Origin: Austwickia sp. TVS 96-490-7B | GTDB taxonomy: Bacteria; Actinomycetota; Actinomycetes; Actinomycetales; Dermatophilaceae | NCBI RefSeq assembly: GCF_019331795.1 | Contig: NZ_JAHPZL010000004.1 | Span: 177,870-241,869, forward strand | Direction: 5' to 3' | Length of the DNA: 64,000 bases | Shown here: in pieces, positions 24,703-33,553 of the stretch | Layout of the letters: each line of letters begins with the position of its first letter | Position numbering within the stretch: the stretch's first letter is position 1 | Translations under genes and position numbers: made by a program | Notes under the pieces: generated by a model | Database searches by the model: none | The model's input: the letters and a program-made list of their open reading frames with translations, nothing else | What the model was told of the DNA's origin: nothing

Positions 24703-25557
24703 ACGGCGCCGGTGTTCGTGCGCGGGATACACCCCGAGCAGACGCAGCTCGGTGGTGAAGAACTCCAGCTCTTCCAGAGCTAACGCCACCGGCCGGTCCT
24801 CCGGATGACCTTCGACGTCGACCATAAACATGGTGACCGCGAACTCGTCTCCCACCATGTAACTCTCCAGGCGGGTCATGTTGACCCCGTTGGTAGCAAA
24901 CCCGCCCAAAGCCTTGTACAACGCAGCGGGGATGTTGCGGACCCGGAAGACGAAACTCGTCATCGTCGGCCCGCGTAGCTCTTCCCGAGTGGGGAAGCGC
25001 CCCTCCCTGGCCAGCACCACGAACCGGGTGGTGTTGGTCGGATCGTCCTCCACATCGGTGGCGAGGACGTCCAGGCCGTATAAGTCCGCGGCACCTCGTG
25101 GAGCGATCGACAAACGCGTCGGGTCACCCCAGTCGAGGACTTCCCGCGCCGATCCCGCGGTGTCCCCCGAAATCACCGGACGCAGACCATGTCGGGAGAT
25201 GATCCGCCGACACTGCCCCAGCGCGTGCACGTGGCTGTGCACCGTCGTGGCCCCGTCCAGGGTGGCCCCTGGAATCCCGAGCAGGTCAAACCGGATCGGC
25301 AGAAAAAACTCCCCGACGATATGCAATCCCGCGGTCGGCAACAAGGTATGGATGTCAGCGACCCGCCCTGCCAGCGAATTGTCCAAGGGGATCATCGCCA
25401 ACTCGGCGGCACCGTCCGTCACAGCACCGAACGCATCCTCAAAACTGGCGCAGGCCACCGGCTCCCAGGTCGGGAACATCTGTTGGCAGGCAAGGTGCCC
25501 ATTGCATCCTCGTTCGCCCTGATAGACGATCCGTGGCTGCCCGCGGTCCACGATCAC
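24691..25557 (-). CDS. pheA: prephenate dehydratase
   Basis: A 288-residue enzyme converting prephenate to phenylpyruvate in phenylalanine synthesis. It has the bilobal catalytic domain (YQGERGCNGHLACQQMF opening, MIPLDNSLAGRVADIHTLL) with the conserved Thr-Arg-Phe motif in NTTRFVV (about 178-184). An ACT regulatory domain (about 200-275, GVNMTRLESYMVG) should bind Phe. The GTG start overlaps the stop of the LCP gene (GTGA), so the two are coupled. The last codons lie within the island repeat; the C-terminus (YPAHEHRRRPRE) looks intact in length. Confidence 0.9.
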   Translation of the reverse strand: MIVDRGQPRIVYQGERGCNGHLACQQMFPTWEPVACASFEDAFGAVTDGAAELAMIPLDNSLAGRVADIHTLLPTAGLHIVGEFFLPIRFDLLGIPGATLDGATTVHSHVHALGQCRRIISRHGLRPVISGDTAGSAREVLDWGDPTRLSIAPRGAADLYGLDVLATDVEDDPTNTTRFVVLAREGRFPTREELRGPTMTSFVFRVRNIPAALYKALGGFATNGVNMTRLESYMVGDEFAVTMFMVDVEGHPEDRPVALALEELEFFTTELRLLGVYPAHEHRRRPRE

Positions 25558-27278
25558 TTCACGCAGGGGATGCCACCACCAGAGAGCGCGGTCATCGCGC
25601 CAGTGGACGTGTCCTCGTTCTTCCCACCGCCACCGACCGTCTTCGGCGCCAACGGTGCCGCCGACGTGGAACTCCCGGAAGCACCCGGCTTACTCGGTGC
25701 TGCTTTGGCTGAACCGCTCGGGGTGGCAGCCTCACCGAACTTCGCCGGCACGTGGAAACCGATACCAATGACAACTCGCATCGTTCCCGCAGGAAGCGTA
25801 GATACTTCTTCTGCAGTCACACCCAATGAGGTCGCCAGAGCTTCAGCAGCTGGCCCCTGCCCGGGCGCATACTCGATGAGGGTCTTGCCCTTCGGCGTGG
25901 GCGAGGTGGATGCGCTGCCCTTGCCGTAGCCCTCTTTGGCGAGGCCCTCAAGCATCTTGGTCCCGGCTCCATCTTGTCCGGACGCATTCATCACGTTCAC
26001 GGTGGGCTTGGGACCGGTAGGGGTGGCACTGCCGCTGGGCTTGACGCCACCTTTAGCGACCTTTTCGCCAGCCAACAACTTGGCCACGGTCGCCTGGACG
26101 ACGGGGATGTCTACCTTGTTGGACCAGCCGCCGTACTTGTCGATGAAGTCACCCTGAATCGGCAGGGTGTAGAAGGTCATTTTTCCGTCGGCTAGCTGAG
26201 GTGCTTGAGCGCCCAAGCTCAACAGATTCAGACCATCCACGACGATGTTGTCCTTGGCGACTCCGACCAGCCCATTCAACTTCACTGGGTTGACGAAGGT
26301 GCCCTTTTGCTTCAGCTGGTGAGCCAAGGAGGCGATGAACGCCTGCTGACGCCGCTCCCGGTCCAGGTCGGTGAAGCTGAGGTCACCCAGCTGGTCACGA
26401 CGCTGGCGAACGAAGGCCACGGCCTGCTCCGCGGAGATCTCCTGCTTGCCTGCCTTGAAATCGGCCCCCGAGTAGCTGTCTTTGGTCGCCTGCTTCAAAC
26501 AGACCTGGATCGGTTGGACCACTTTGGCAAGCTGGTAGAAGGCCACCATGGTGACCTCGATGAACGCGTTGATCCGCACGGACGGACCGAGGAACTTCTC
26601 GACGGTCTTGATCTCCTGAGCACGTCCAGCTTCCCGGCCCTGCTTGTGTTTTTCCACGTCAGACATGGATTTGTCGTTCTTCAAGGACGCTGTCTTGGCA
26701 TCGAAGGCCGACCCGTAGGCTTCCTTGATTTTGCCGTCACATCGGTTATTAGGACAGCCGGGGAACTCAACGAAATTGTCCCGAGGGATCTGGATGACCG
26801 TGGCGTTCTTCCCGTTAGCCGGGATATGCAGGAGCATGAGCACGTTGGTGTTCATGCCACCGATCGTCTCGTTGCCGGTGTGCATCAACTGATACATCTC
26901 TTTGGGCAGCGGTTTGCCATCGATGTCGAGGCGGCTGTCCAAACCCATGACCAGGATGTTCAGGTCGTCGGTGAGTGACTTAGCTCCACCGTGTGCGTCC
27001 TCCAACGCATTCGAGCGACGAACGCCGGAGTCCAGGTTGAAGTAGGTCCATCCCACGTAGGTGATCAACGCGCACACCACCACCATCGCGGTGCCGCCCA
27101 CCCAGTTCATCGCTCGCCGCAGTGGCCCACGCTTGGGCGCAGGACGGCGATCTGATGGCGGCTTCGGCGTCGGACGACGCTCCTGTGGCTGTTTCTTCGC
27201 CGAGGTGGGACGGTCCGGGCTCGACGCCTGCACGCGCGGTTTCTCGCGCGGCGACGTGGGACGAGCTTTGTTATCCAT
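25554..27278 (-). CDS. LytR-CpsA-Psr family cell-envelope protein with LytR_C domain
   Basis: A 574-residue membrane-anchored protein. A basic Pro-rich cytosolic region is followed by a single membrane helix (about 59-80). The LCP catalytic domain (about 110-330) has the phosphate/polyprenyl-binding Arg motifs (LNILVMGLDSR, TNVLMLLHI, IQIPRDNFV, AVAFVRQRRDQLGDLSFTDLDRERRQQAFI). A LytR_C domain (about 425-510, VNVMNASGQDGAGTKMLEGL) and a Ser/Pro/Gly-rich tail follow. LCP proteins transfer lipid-linked glycopolymers to peptidoglycan. ATG 27278 has AGGAG upstream. The coding frame is open further upstream, but that part is non-coding in composition. Confidence 0.88.
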   Translation of the reverse strand: MDNKARPTSPREKPRVQASSPDRPTSAKKQPQERRPTPKPPSDRRPAPKRGPLRRAMNWVGGTAMVVVCALITYVGWTYFNLDSGVRRSNALEDAHGGAKSLTDDLNILVMGLDSRLDIDGKPLPKEMYQLMHTGNETIGGMNTNVLMLLHIPANGKNATVIQIPRDNFVEFPGCPNNRCDGKIKEAYGSAFDAKTASLKNDKSMSDVEKHKQGREAGRAQEIKTVEKFLGPSVRINAFIEVTMVAFYQLAKVVQPIQVCLKQATKDSYSGADFKAGKQEISAEQAVAFVRQRRDQLGDLSFTDLDRERRQQAFIASLAHQLKQKGTFVNPVKLNGLVGVAKDNIVVDGLNLLSLGAQAPQLADGKMTFYTLPIQGDFIDKYGGWSNKVDIPVVQATVAKLLAGEKVAKGGVKPSGSATPTGPKPTVNVMNASGQDGAGTKMLEGLAKEGYGKGSASTSPTPKGKTLIEYAPGQGPAAEALATSLGVTAEEVSTLPAGTMRVVIGIGFHVPAKFGEAATPSGSAKAAPSKPGASGSSTSAAPLAPKTVGGGGKNEDTSTGAMTALSGGGIPCVK

Positions 27279-27372
27279 GGCGCTCCTGATCGACCCCTTC
27301 CTGACCCCTCTCCAACGCGCGGCTGGTGGGCGTCGTTCTGCCCACCATAACCGGACGAGCTGGGTGGCGTGG

Positions 27373-28581
27373 TCAGGCCCTGGGGGAAGTGACGAGACGA
27401 AGTCGGATCGTGACATCCAACGCGCGTAGTTGATCGAGTACTGACTGCGGGACTTCATCGTGGGTATCGATGACGACGTATCCGACCTGACCCAAGGTGC
27501 CGAGGAACTGCCCCTCGACGTTAACTCCCTGCTCAGCGAGGTGCGCATTGAGCGTTGCTAGGACGCCAGGAACGTTCTCGTGAACATAGGCGAGTCGGCT
27601 ACCACCGGGCTCTTGACGCAAGGTCACCGGCGGGAGATTAACCGACATCGACGTATTGCCCAGGACTGTGTGATCCCGCAATTTTTGGGCAACGAACCGG
27701 CCGATGTCTTCCTGAGCTTCCTCGGTCGACCCACCGATGTGCGGGGTGAGGATGACATTGGGCACACCTTGCAACGGCGAGGTGAACGGGTCTCCCGCAG
27801 ATTTGGGTTCGTTGGCGAACACATCGACAGCCGCCCCAGCGATATGTCCGGAGGAGACATGCTGGGCCAAGGCCTCATAGTCGACGACAAAACCACGCGA
27901 CAGATTGAGGAACAAACTACGACGGCGCATCCGCGCGAACTGCTCCTCACCGAAAAACCCGGCGTTGGCGCCGCGTCCATCAACATGCAATGACACCGTC
28001 TCGCACACATCGAGGAGGTCATCAAGGCTGTTGCACCGCCGGGCGTTGCCCAACGCCAATCGGTCTTCGACGTCGTAATAGAAGACCTTCATGCCGAGCA
28101 TCTCGGCCACCACCGACAACTGCGAACCGATGTTGCCGTATCCGACGATCCCCAACGTGCGGCCGCGGATCTCGTGCGAACCGCTGGTCTGCTTGTCCCA
28201 GACCCCGGCGTGCATCGTGTCGTCCTTCTCTGAGAGACGACGAGCCAGCATGATGATCTCTGCGATCGCGAGCTCCACCACCGACCGGGTGTTGGAGAAC
28301 GGGGCGTTGAACACCGCCACCCCGCTCCGAGCGGCGGCGTCCAGGTCGATCTGGTTGGTCCCGATGCAGAAAGCACCGATGCTTTCCAGCTGGGGACAAG
28401 CAGCCAACACCCGCTCAGTGACCTGGGTGTTAGAGCGAATCCCTAACGCGGTGACGCCCCGCAGCGCCGCGATGAGCTCGTCCTCGTCGAGGGAACCGCT
28501 GCGGGTCTCCACGTCGAAACCGGCATCGGACAGGATCTCTCCGGCAAGCGAGTGCACGTTCTCCAGCAGCAGTGCCTTCAT
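27373..28581 (-). CDS. serA: D-3-phosphoglycerate dehydrogenase
   Basis: A 402-residue dehydrogenase that makes 3-phosphohydroxypyruvate, the first step of serine synthesis. It has the Rossmann loop GIVGYGNIGSQ (about 144-154), the catalytic Arg in NLSRGFVVD, Glu in VDVFANEP, and His in TPHIGGSTEEAQ. A C-terminal ACT domain (about 325-395, NVPGVLATLNAHLAEQGVNV) should give serine feedback. Its length corresponds to the E. coli-type SerA, not the 530-residue mycobacterial type. Confidence 0.9.
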   Translation of the reverse strand: MKALLLENVHSLAGEILSDAGFDVETRSGSLDEDELIAALRGVTALGIRSNTQVTERVLAACPQLESIGAFCIGTNQIDLDAAARSGVAVFNAPFSNTRSVVELAIAEIIMLARRLSEKDDTMHAGVWDKQTSGSHEIRGRTLGIVGYGNIGSQLSVVAEMLGMKVFYYDVEDRLALGNARRCNSLDDLLDVCETVSLHVDGRGANAGFFGEEQFARMRRRSLFLNLSRGFVVDYEALAQHVSSGHIAGAAVDVFANEPKSAGDPFTSPLQGVPNVILTPHIGGSTEEAQEDIGRFVAQKLRDHTVLGNTSMSVNLPPVTLRQEPGGSRLAYVHENVPGVLATLNAHLAEQGVNVEGQFLGTLGQVGYVVIDTHDEVPQSVLDQLRALDVTIRLRLVTSPRA

Positions 28582-28924
28582 GACCTCATTGTCCTCACGT
28601 CACACTCGGAGCAGGCAGCTGGGTCCGCGCTTCGGGACACCCTCGCCTCGGATCAGGACCGATCTCTTCTCTTGTCGGGTCTGGCAACTCGCCCTGGTTG
28701 AACCGGTGACAATCCCCTGGCTTCCCCCGCAGCGCCGCAGCCCTGATCCCGAAAACGCCAGGACACTGCGGCCCGCTCCCATGCCTCGATCCCCATCGAG
28801 AATTCCGCAGACAACACAGCGAATTTCAGCTCATGTCAGGAGGCTCCCGGTCGATTCTTTTCACTGTCAGCCACCGATGATCCCCCAGGATCACCGCCTC
28901 TCCCTCGACGACGCGGAGCCCCTC
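28582..28924. other. gene-free region between serA and a divergent small gene
   Basis: About 340 bases that should hold the serA promoter and that of the small gene on the plus strand. AGGAGG at 28839-28844 is too far from any start to serve one. I see no clear operator. Confidence 0.35.
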
Positions 28925-29251
28925 ATGCGGATCGAGTTCCAAGCCACAGATGGCAGCCGGGTACGGGTCCTGAACCTCTCGATCCACGACCCCCGCCGTA
29001 ACAACCCCCGATTTTTTGTGATTGAACCCGGACAGGTGGGCGAAACCACCACCCCGGATCAGCCCGGATTCGATCGCTCTCACACCAGCCGGGAAGCCGT
29101 GGCAACGGCCTTGGCTAAGGCTGTTGCTCGAGACAGCGCCACCTCAGCGTTGTTGGTGGCACACCGGGACACCGCCGAAGAAGGCGAGGTCGTTGACCGC
29201 ACGGTCTTCGCACCTGGCGCCTGGCCGGTCCTGACCATCGTCGACGTCTGA
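28925..29251 (+). CDS. small hypothetical protein
   Basis: A 108-residue soluble protein starting MRIEFQATDGSRVRVL, with mixed strand and helix and no Cys. GGAG at 28914-28917 supports ATG 28925; ATG 28877 in the same frame would add 16 residues. Not recognised. It is followed by a strong hairpin shared with the convergent gene. Confidence 0.55.
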   Translation: MRIEFQATDGSRVRVLNLSIHDPRRNNPRFFVIEPGQVGETTTPDQPGFDRSHTSREAVATALAKAVARDSATSALLVAHRDTAEEGEVVDRTVFAPGAWPVLTIVDV

Positions 29252-29321
29252 ACTGTCGACCCTCCAGCACCCGCCCGTCCTCGATGACGCCAGCTTGGGG
29301 TACGGGTGGGGATCCACGTGC

Positions 29322-29359
29322 GAAGGCCCTCTCACGTTCACGGCCGTGAGGGGGCCTTC
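29322..29359. terminator. bidirectional hairpin
   Basis: GAAGGCCCTCTCACG (29322-29336) pairs with CGTGAGGGGGCCTTC (29345-29359): a 15-bp stem with one G-T pair between two converging genes. Confidence 0.75.
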
Positions 29360-29391
29360 GTCTGTGTCCAGTCGGATCCACCGCCAGAAAG

Positions 29392-30018
29392 TCAATCCTC
29401 CTCAAAGGGCGCCGGGTCACCCGCGCCGTACCGGAGGATCTCAGCGACTCCGGAGGAGAGATCCACCACCGTGGTCGGCTCTGTCCCGCACTCACCGCTG
29501 TCAATCACCACATCAACCTGGTGGCCCAGGTCGTCCTGCACGAGCCAACCTTCGGTCATGGGGTGCTCCTGATCGGGCAGGATCAGCGTCGAGGTGAGCA
29601 TCGCTTCGCCGTGCTCACCGAGGAGAGCTTGCACGACGGGGTCCGCACTGATCCGCACTCCCACGGTGTGCTTCTTCGGATGCATCAGTCGGCGCGGCAC
29701 CTCGGAGGTGGCCTTCAAGACGAAGGTGTACGGGCCGGGAGTGGCAGCTTTGACGGCCCGGAATACCGCGTTACTCACCTGGACGAACTGCCCGAGTTGC
29801 GAGAAATCGGCGCACATCAACGAGAAGTGATGATTGGCGGTCAGTTTTCTGATCGCCACGATTCGGTCCCGGCCAGCGGCGTTACCCAGTGCGCACCCCA
29901 GCGCATACCCAGAATCCGTGGGGTAGGCGATCAAACCACCGTCCCGGACCACGTCCACTGCGCTGGTGATCGCTCGCCGCTGAGGATTGCGTGGATGTAC
30001 GTCGAGATACCGGGCCAT
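29392..30018 (-). CDS. Sua5/YciO/YrdC family protein (L-threonylcarbamoyladenylate synthase type)
   Basis: About 208 residues with the YrdC fold: GGLIAYPTDSGYALGCALGN, the KxR-type site IRKLTANHHFSLMCADFSQL, PGPYTFVLKAT, and VGVRISADPVVQALL. The family makes threonylcarbamoyl-AMP for tRNA t6A37, but the spacing and short length resemble the YciO branch, whose role is less certain. Start ATG 30018 (MARYLDVHP) is the family start; ATG 30024 is two codons upstream. Confidence 0.8.
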   Translation of the reverse strand: MARYLDVHPRNPQRRAITSAVDVVRDGGLIAYPTDSGYALGCALGNAAGRDRIVAIRKLTANHHFSLMCADFSQLGQFVQVSNAVFRAVKAATPGPYTFVLKATSEVPRRLMHPKKHTVGVRISADPVVQALLGEHGEAMLTSTLILPDQEHPMTEGWLVQDDLGHQVDVVIDSGECGTEPTTVVDLSSGVAEILRYGAGDPAPFEED

Positions 30019-30259
30019 CGGCACAGCCTACGTCGCACCCGGGCAGGTGTTCATCTGATGGTCGTGGACCGCAGAGCAGCCGGGCCAGGAGCGCAAACCG
30101 ACATTGACCCTCGTTTTCACTCTCACACAAGGCCATGAGAACTACTGGCAAGCAATGGGGTTCATTAACTTCACAGCCTGAGAGAGGAGTGAGGAAGACC
30201 GCTGCGATGAGCGGCATCAGCTGTGCAACGATGTGAGCAGCCCGGCACCGGGAGGTCCC

Positions 30260-31183
30260 ATGCAAGAGGTCAGCGACCGCGACTTCGCGGAGACGCTGCG
30301 ACTCGCGGTCGAGGCACGTGGGCTCAGCCTCGACCGAGTACGCGCCCACCTGCTGGCCTACGGACACGACGTCTCCGTCGCCACGTTGTCGTACTGGCAA
30401 ACCGGTCGGAGCATCCCGGTACGACGAGCGTCGCTGCAGGCCCTGGGTGCCCTCGAAGTCATCCTTCAAGTCCCCCGTGGGTCACTGGCTGCCAAACTCC
30501 CCAGCCAGCACACGCGCCGACGTACCAGGACTAGTGGCACCCGCGAAGCCATCCCGCAACGCTTCTCCCCCCACACCACTCGGCGAATCGCCGCCGAAAT
30601 GGGGCTGTCCTGGTATGAGGGCTACCGCACCGTCGCGCATGACGACATCATCACCGTGGCCACCGACCGCAGCATTGGCCATCATCTGGTCCGAGAATTG
30701 ATCATTGCCGAACGTGACGGCATGGACCGCCTCCTCGTGGGCTACTCCTCCGAGATCCCCGGCGTACTGATGACGATCGGACAAACCCGCGGGTGCACCG
30801 TGGGACGCACCATGACCTTGCTCCGGGAAACGCTCGCCGTCACCGAACTTCTCTTGGACCAGCCGTTACGTGCTGGCGAGCCTTACCTCTTTGAGCATTG
30901 TGTCGCCTATGACACTCCCGCCACGGTGATCCGCGACTGGCAGCGCAATGTGCACGCCAATGCCCACGCGGTGGGCATCAATGTCCGCTTTGACCACGGC
31001 GACCCGCCATCTCAGGTGGAGATCTATATCGGCCCGGACCAAGAATTCCCGGCGTTCGAGCATCGAGAACTCAGCGGACAGGAAGTGTTCCTGCACGGCC
31101 TCGATTTCGGGCCCGGAATCCTCGCTGTCCGCTGGAACTGGGCGGACGACGCCCCGGAACTGCAGCCCCGCCCGGTGAGCTGA
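30260..31183 (+). CDS. helix-turn-helix regulator with unknown sensory domain
   Basis: About 307 residues. The N-terminal 60 residues resemble an XRE/Cro HTH (FAETLRLAVEARGLSLDRVRAHLLAYGHDVSVATLSYWQTGRSIP). A basic linker (HTRRRTRTSG) leads to a 200-residue C-terminal part without a recognised family (LSWYEGYRTVAHDDIITVATDRS, EIYIGPDQEFPAFEHREL). ATG 30260 has GGGAGG upstream; GTG 30233 is possible. The same architecture is found as stand-alone regulators in actinobacteria, and the ligand is unknown. Confidence 0.65.
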   Translation: MQEVSDRDFAETLRLAVEARGLSLDRVRAHLLAYGHDVSVATLSYWQTGRSIPVRRASLQALGALEVILQVPRGSLAAKLPSQHTRRRTRTSGTREAIPQRFSPHTTRRIAAEMGLSWYEGYRTVAHDDIITVATDRSIGHHLVRELIIAERDGMDRLLVGYSSEIPGVLMTIGQTRGCTVGRTMTLLRETLAVTELLLDQPLRAGEPYLFEHCVAYDTPATVIRDWQRNVHANAHAVGINVRFDHGDPPSQVEIYIGPDQEFPAFEHRELSGQEVFLHGLDFGPGILAVRWNWADDAPELQPRPVS

Positions 31184-31193
31184 CTGCCCCTCG

Positions 31194-31418
31194 TTAGGCG
31201 GTTGCGTCGACCAGGCGATATCCGGCCTCGTCGACGGCTTCGGCAAGTTCCGCCGGAGCCAGCGCTGACGTCGAACGCACCACCGCGGTGGACACGCCAT
31301 CGGCAACCAGATCCACGGTGACCTCGGTGACCCCGGCCAGTGCCATCAGCTCTTCGGTGACATGTTTCACGCAGTGTTCGCATGTCATGCCGTCAATGCG
31401 CAGTTCAGTGGTGATCAT
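31194..31418 (-). CDS. copZ: copper chaperone, heavy-metal-associated domain
   Basis: A 74-residue HMA domain protein with the Cu(I)-binding motif M11-T-C13-E-H-C16 (MTCEHC). The beta-alpha-beta pattern (ITTELRIDGM, VTEVTVDLVADG, YRLVDATA) fits the 70-residue CopZ length. It carries copper to a P-type ATPase, but none is encoded in the window. It lies 96 bases downstream of csoR on the same strand, so the two are likely one copper-responsive unit. Confidence 0.85.
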   Translation of the reverse strand: MITTELRIDGMTCEHCVKHVTEELMALAGVTEVTVDLVADGVSTAVVRSTSALAPAELAEAVDEAGYRLVDATA

Positions 31419-31514
31419 CGTCGTCCTCCATGACGGTCGGTTCAGCTCGGACGGTGGGTTCCCGCCTGATGCGCAGCAACGTATCCCATTGCCTGCAGCT
31501 GACAGTGCGCCCCC

Positions 31515-31796
31515 TCAGCTACGGACCAACCGGGCGATCGCCGCAGAGGCCTCCGCCACTTTGGCGCGGCCCTCCTCCTCAGAGGAGGCCGCTGCTGCCA
31601 GCACACAATGCCCCATGTGGTCTTCGACGAGTCCTAAGGCCACAGCCTGTAACGCTTTAGTCGCAGCGGTGATCTGGGTGAGGATGTCGATGCAGTAGAC
31701 GTCTTCGTCGACCATGCGGGCGATGCCGCGGACCTGACCTTCGATCCTGCGCAGCCGTTTGGCGTAGTCGTCCTTGGTGGCACTGTAGCCGTGCAC
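31515..31796 (-). CDS. csoR: copper-sensing repressor CsoR
   Basis: A 93-residue all-helical DUF156-family repressor. The Cu(I) ligands are present with canonical spacing: C35 (VYCIDIL), H60 and C64 (EDHMGHCV). The first helix is KRLRRIEGQVRGIARMV, which includes the DNA-contacting Arg residues. Copper binding releases operator DNA. I see no G/C-tract palindrome immediately upstream of csoR itself, whereas a perfect one lies in front of sqr (35925-35944). Confidence 0.88.
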   Translation of the reverse strand: MHGYSATKDDYAKRLRRIEGQVRGIARMVDEDVYCIDILTQITAATKALQAVALGLVEDHMGHCVLAAAASSEEEGRAKVAEASAAIARLVRS

Positions 31797-31848
31797 GTCG
31801 ACTCCTTCGGGTACTCGTCGTGGACCAGCAGGCTACGCCGACAAGATC

Positions 31849-32523
31849 TCAGGACGTGGGGACCAACTGCCATGCGGTCCGTAAGACTCGGGACGCGCTC
31901 GAGGGGTTAGCGCCGGTCACGATCATGCCGTCCCGGACCACATAGGGCAGGAACGGCACCGGCGCCGGCCGATAACGAGCACCAGCTCGGGCCAGGGCAT
32001 CGGGCAAGCTGTACGGAAGGTTGTCGGCCATGTGGACCAGACGTTCCTCAGAGGTGCTGAACGACGTGATCTTCCGGCTCGCCACGACGGGGCGTTCACC
32101 GTTTCGAGTGGCGAGCAGCCCAGCAACACCATGCCCGACAGCCGCGACCGGGCGGCCAGCCTGGGTGACCTCACGAATGAGACGGGCGATGTGGTCATCG
32201 GCGACAAAGTCGACCATCGCCCCATGCCCACTCGCCAGATAAAGCAGGTCACAATCGGCAGCGCTGACGTCAGCAACAGATTCGGTGTGTTCGAGCAGCA
32301 GCGACAGATCGGCGTACGGATGGGACCCAGCACGGCCATCCATGCTGATCGAACACGCAGGGTCGAGTGGGACACGACCGCCTTGGATACTGACCACGCG
32401 CGGTTCAACACCTAACCCTCGACAGGACGCAAACGTCCGGGCCGCCTCCGGGAACCACAGTCCCGTGAGTTTGCCCGTTCGTTCTAGCCGTCCGTGACTG
32501 GTGACGACCATGACGACTCGCAC
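31849..32523 (-). CDS. DJ-1/PfpI-fold protein lacking the nucleophile Cys
   Basis: About 224 residues of the class I amidotransferase-like DJ-1/PfpI/Hsp31 fold: MVVTSHGRL, LYLASGHGAMVDFVADDHIARLI, and the nucleophile elbow AAVGHGVAGLL. In active members the elbow reads A-V/I-C-H-G; here residue 130 is Gly (codon GGG at the Cys position), so the usual glyoxalase/deglycase chemistry should be lost. The start is uncertain: GTG 32523 is preferred, ATG 32511 or ATG 32598 are possible. It lies 3' of the aminodeoxychorismate lyase gene. Confidence 0.7.
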   Translation of the reverse strand: MRVVMVVTSHGRLERTGKLTGLWFPEAARTFASCRGLGVEPRVVSIQGGRVPLDPACSISMDGRAGSHPYADLSLLLEHTESVADVSAADCDLLYLASGHGAMVDFVADDHIARLIREVTQAGRPVAAVGHGVAGLLATRNGERPVVASRKITSFSTSEERLVHMADNLPYSLPDALARAGARYRPAPVPFLPYVVRDGMIVTGANPSSASRVLRTAWQLVPTS

Positions 32524-32665
32524 AGGCACGACGCCCCAATCTCTGCGCAGGTCCACCCCCGTTGTGCCCTTCCCACAGGGCACAACAACGGTTGTCATCC
32601 TACGGCGTGAACTACCGCTACCAGCGGTATGCGTCATCGGCGGGTTCTTCTGCTTCGCCCGCACC

Positions 32666-33553
32666 TCAAAACCCGGCGTACCCCAGCATCCGCTGCCGCC
32701 AGCTCTCGGCCATCGGCATGGGTTGGCCATCGAGAATACGCACTGGTGCCGGCCCTCGACCGCTGGACACCAACCAGATCCCGTCAGCGTGCAGGAGGTC
32801 AGCGACCGGAATCAACGTGTCCTCGGCGATCAGTCCGTCCTGGCGAGCCGCCGTGACAATCCGCTCCACCGTCACCGACGGAAGCAATCCGGTCGCCCCG
32901 GTGGGAGTGGTGCGCAACCGTTCGCCGTGCCGGACAATCAGGCCCGAGGTCGGCCCGTCAAGGCAATACCCGTCCGTGGAGACAAACAGCACATCGTCAG
33001 CTCCCCTCCGAATCGCTTCCCGCTGAGCAGCAGCGTTGACGGCGTACGACAGTGTTTTGACCCCGCCGAGCAGCCACGGCGCCGCCGCATACGCATCGCT
33101 GGGATGCCCTTTGGACAGCGTGACCACACTGATCCCTTCCCGAGCGGCAAAAGGCACCGCGTCACGACCGGGTCGGCCACGATGAGTGAGCGTCACATAA
33201 GCAGTCGGCCCGTCAGCATGTCGCTCCCGCCCGCGGGTCAGCACCATCTTCAGCACCGCTTCCCCCGGGGTGTGCCAGGCCGTGAGCAGATCACCGATCA
33301 GTTCCGCCCATTGGTCGTACGTCGGGGAAACGATGTCCATCGCCGCAGCCGACGCCGCCAACCTGTCGAGATGAGCGGCCAACCCGGTGATGCGCGCGAC
33401 ACCGTCATCGTCCGTGACAACCCGAGCCGTGTCGAAGCAACCGTCACCCCTGGTCACACCCAGATCATCGGCGTACAACACCGGCTCGTCAGCTGCAAGC
33501 ACCCCTCGCCCCCGGACCGCAACCAGCGCGAGCGGAGTCAGCTCAAGTCCCAT
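32666..33553 (-). CDS. aminotransferase class IV, probable aminodeoxychorismate lyase
   Basis: About 295 residues of the fold-type IV PLP enzymes. It has YADDLGVTRGDGCFDTARV, the PLP lysine in GGVKTLSYAVNAAAQREA (about 165-182), and DGYCLDGPTSGLIV for the phosphate-binding part. 4-amino-4-deoxychorismate lyase (PabC, p-aminobenzoate for folate) is the best guess; branched-chain or D-amino-acid aminotransferase cannot be excluded. Its first codons overlap the end of the hydrolase-like gene, so they form an operon. Start ATG 33553; ATG 33562 is an alternative. Confidence 0.75.
   Translation of the reverse strand: MGLELTPLALVAVRGRGVLAADEPVLYADDLGVTRGDGCFDTARVVTDDDGVARITGLAAHLDRLAASAAAMDIVSPTYDQWAELIGDLLTAWHTPGEAVLKMVLTRGRERHADGPTAYVTLTHRGRPGRDAVPFAAREGISVVTLSKGHPSDAYAAAPWLLGGVKTLSYAVNAAAQREAIRRGADDVLFVSTDGYCLDGPTSGLIVRHGERLRTTPTGATGLLPSVTVERIVTAARQDGLIAEDTLIPVADLLHADGIWLVSSGRGPAPVRILDGQPMPMAESWRQRMLGYAGF

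Noticed and set aside
26205-26978. 257-residue open frame antisense to the LCP gene
   Set aside because: Shadow of the LCP coding frame; low complexity and no homology pattern.
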